A stretch of 64,000 nt of DNA, from positions 105,549,875 to 105,613,874 of the forward strand of contig CM054179.1 of NCBI GenBank assembly GCA_028829895.1, in the 5' to 3' direction. Of this stretch, positions 62,153 through 64,000 are shown piece by piece (within the stretch, counting starts at the first letter, position 1; each line of letters starts with the position of its first letter). This DNA comes from Sinotaia quadrata. Taxonomy: Eukaryota > Mollusca > Gastropoda > Architaenioglossa > Viviparidae. A program made the translations under genes and the position numbers. The notes beneath the pieces were generated by a model. The model did no database searches and was not told the DNA's origin. It worked only from the letters and a program-made list of their open reading frames with translations.

Positions 62153-64000
62153 CTGATAAAAAAATAAAATTTGCTAAGTAAAATAAGTTTTTACTGAATG
62201 CTTACCACATGTATATACTATACTACTATAAAACATGCACCATGACTCATAAGACCAAAGGGACTCCATTTAATCTAACAAGGAAGATAAAAAAAGACAC
62301 CTGGTAATCTCCATTTAGTATCCAGAAGAGAGTTAAGCACAAACGGGAGGACATACGATTATGTAAATCTTAATATGATTTACCATGAGAAACTTATTTT
62401 ACTGGGGAAAAAATACTTCCTTTATCCACCATACAACCAAATGGGCAAAACATAGAAGAATCATATAATTATTGAAGTATATTTAAAGACCAAGTGAAAT
62501 AGAATCTAGGTCAAGCATAGTTTGTGAACAAGATTTGCCCTGTTATTAAGATACACAATCCCCATGCCCTTGGGATAAAAGCAAGCAGAAGTGATGTCAG
62601 GCAAGGGGTCAAATGACCATCAATGTAATTTTCTCAGGTACAACAACCATCTGCAAAAAGGAATAAAAACACACGAACAGCCTAAAATCCCTACTTCCAG
62701 TTTGGGCAATTTCATGAACAAGGGAATATCCGTTAACTACGTCACAGTTAAAAGGAACAGATTGTTAAAACAATCTTACTAAGAAAAGAAAGATAGGAGG
62801 AACAATTTGGTTTCTTCCACAATGTATAAAGAATCAGCCTTATCATTTTTGAGAAAGTGAGATTAAATTTTGTACTAATGAATATTTTTTTTTACAGTAG
62901 AAGACAGCTGAAAATTGTAAACAAATGCAGAGCCCACAACTGAACTGTCATAATAAGGATAAAATGTTTTACTCCTGTAGTTCAAGAAATATTACACAAG
63001 AGAGGTGGGAGCCAACATACTCACTCAGTTTGCCATAACTAAGATTAAATAGACAGTCATTTTGCTGTCAAGGTAAAAAAAAAAAAATAAAGGTTGCAAA
63101 GCCTCAGGGCAATAGCTAGATAAAAGTGAGGAAAAATATGCTTTACTCTAACTTGGTGGTAAACGAAAGGGTGTCAAGATTAAAAAAAAAATAAAGGTTG
63201 CAAAGCCTCAGGGCAATAGCTAGATAAAAGTGAGGAAAAATATGCTTTACTCTAACTTGGTGGTAAACGAAAGGGTGACAGAAATGATAAGAATCAAAAA
63301 CATGCAAGGCTGATGCCTATAAGAAAATTGCAATCCCATGGCTTGCAAATGTTTTCATTTACCAAACTGAAAAAGGTACTAAGGTACAGATTACTTTAAA
63401 GAACATTTTGTTATCAGGTGAGTGTTTAATTCCCCCCCCTCCACACACACACACCCCTCTGGGAACTTGCTTGGGTTCATTGATTACACATTAATATCCC
63501 AAAGACATGCACATCTGTTTGTATGATAAAAATAAACATTATAAAGTAAAAGAAAGGAGAAAACAAATAATGGAAAGTATAGGGTATCGACAGCCAGAAC
63601 TAAACTTTTAATAAAAGAATTCTCATATCAGTAAAATGGGACACATCCTAAATACACACACACATACACACACACACAAAGTCAAATTATAATAAATAAA
63701 TAAAAACATTATTAATAAAAAATTCCAAAATATATATATATTAATATCCAAGACTATAAATCAGTGTTTCCATTGTAACACACAGACTTCACATTCAAAT
63801 GGAGCTGCAAGGCCATATCGGATTGTCTTTTAATAATAATTTCTTTTAAAATGTAAACCACAGAACAAATTACTCTATATAAAAGCCTATACTGAGTATC
63901 TATTACCTTCTTACAAACATTTTATTTAATTGAATTTATCATTAAAATGTTCAATATTAAGTAAGGATAAGTCTAAATTTGTTCTTTCTTCAAAATGTGG
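62153..64000. other. SEL1L3 upstream intron (partial)
   Basis: No exon of SEL1L3 or any other gene was found on either strand. It holds a 104-bp duplication (63085-63290), CA runs near 63440 and 63655-63680 and a TA run near 63733. Confidence 0.6.
63085..63290. repeat. 104-bp tandem duplication
   Basis: Two almost identical copies beginning AATAAAGGTTGCAAAGCCTC, anchored at 63091 and 63195, each ending TGGTAAACGAAAGGGTG. The poly-A junction suggests slippage or unequal pairing at the A run. Confidence 0.95.

Noticed and set aside
63760..63830. A possible further SEL1L3 exon (CCTTGCAG acceptor-like)
   Set aside because: The frame reaches a stop within about 20 codons and shows no Sel1 pattern.

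Overview
The window is AT-rich, intron-rich animal nuclear DNA. Three protein genes can be read exon by exon, all on the minus strand, and all introns that I resolved are GT-AG. Protein sequence and gene style suggest a lophotrochozoan, probably a mollusc; that is inference from family resemblance, with no search run.

Layout, left to right. 1-5183: gene-free AT-rich DNA holding the ETHE1 3' flank, a 39-bp minisatellite and a dispersed repeat pair. 5184-12952: complete ETHE1 (mitochondrial persulfide dioxygenase), 7 coding exons, 312 aa, with a CpG-containing promoter carrying NRF1-like palindromes at 13073-13219. 12953-20930: intergenic, with one decayed THAP-like fragment. 20931-35859: complete BACE-type beta-secretase, 10 coding exons, 520 aa, with both catalytic aspartates and all six ectodomain cysteines. 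35860-52404: BACE 5' flank (probably a long first intron) and intergenic DNA, containing a 7.55-kb LTR element. 52405-62152: the last six coding exons of a SEL1L3-like Sel1-repeat membrane protein; its 5' part lies beyond the right edge.

The LTR element (37739-45292) has two 2510-bp LTRs with no difference seen, TG...CA ends, a 5-bp target duplication (ATAAC), a minus-strand polypurine tract and a minus-strand primer-binding site resembling tRNA-Trp. Its 2.5-kb interior has no gag or pol reading frame. It is therefore a young non-autonomous (LARD-like) retrotransposon that landed in a 51-bp minisatellite.

The most unusual recurring pattern is that exon sequence has been amplified into tandem copies directly 3' of the parent exon. 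It is clear for ETHE1 exon 6 (exon end plus splice donor, about 10 copies), BACE exon 5 (three copies of an internal 41-bp segment, plus a copy on the 5' side) and the first SEL1L3 exon in the window (exon end plus donor, about 3 copies). It is possible for SEL1L3 exon B and ETHE1 exon 2. The three genes have no evident shared pathway (mitochondrial sulfide oxidation, membrane aspartyl proteolysis, Sel1-repeat membrane protein); the shared pattern looks like a property of the genome rather than of the genes.
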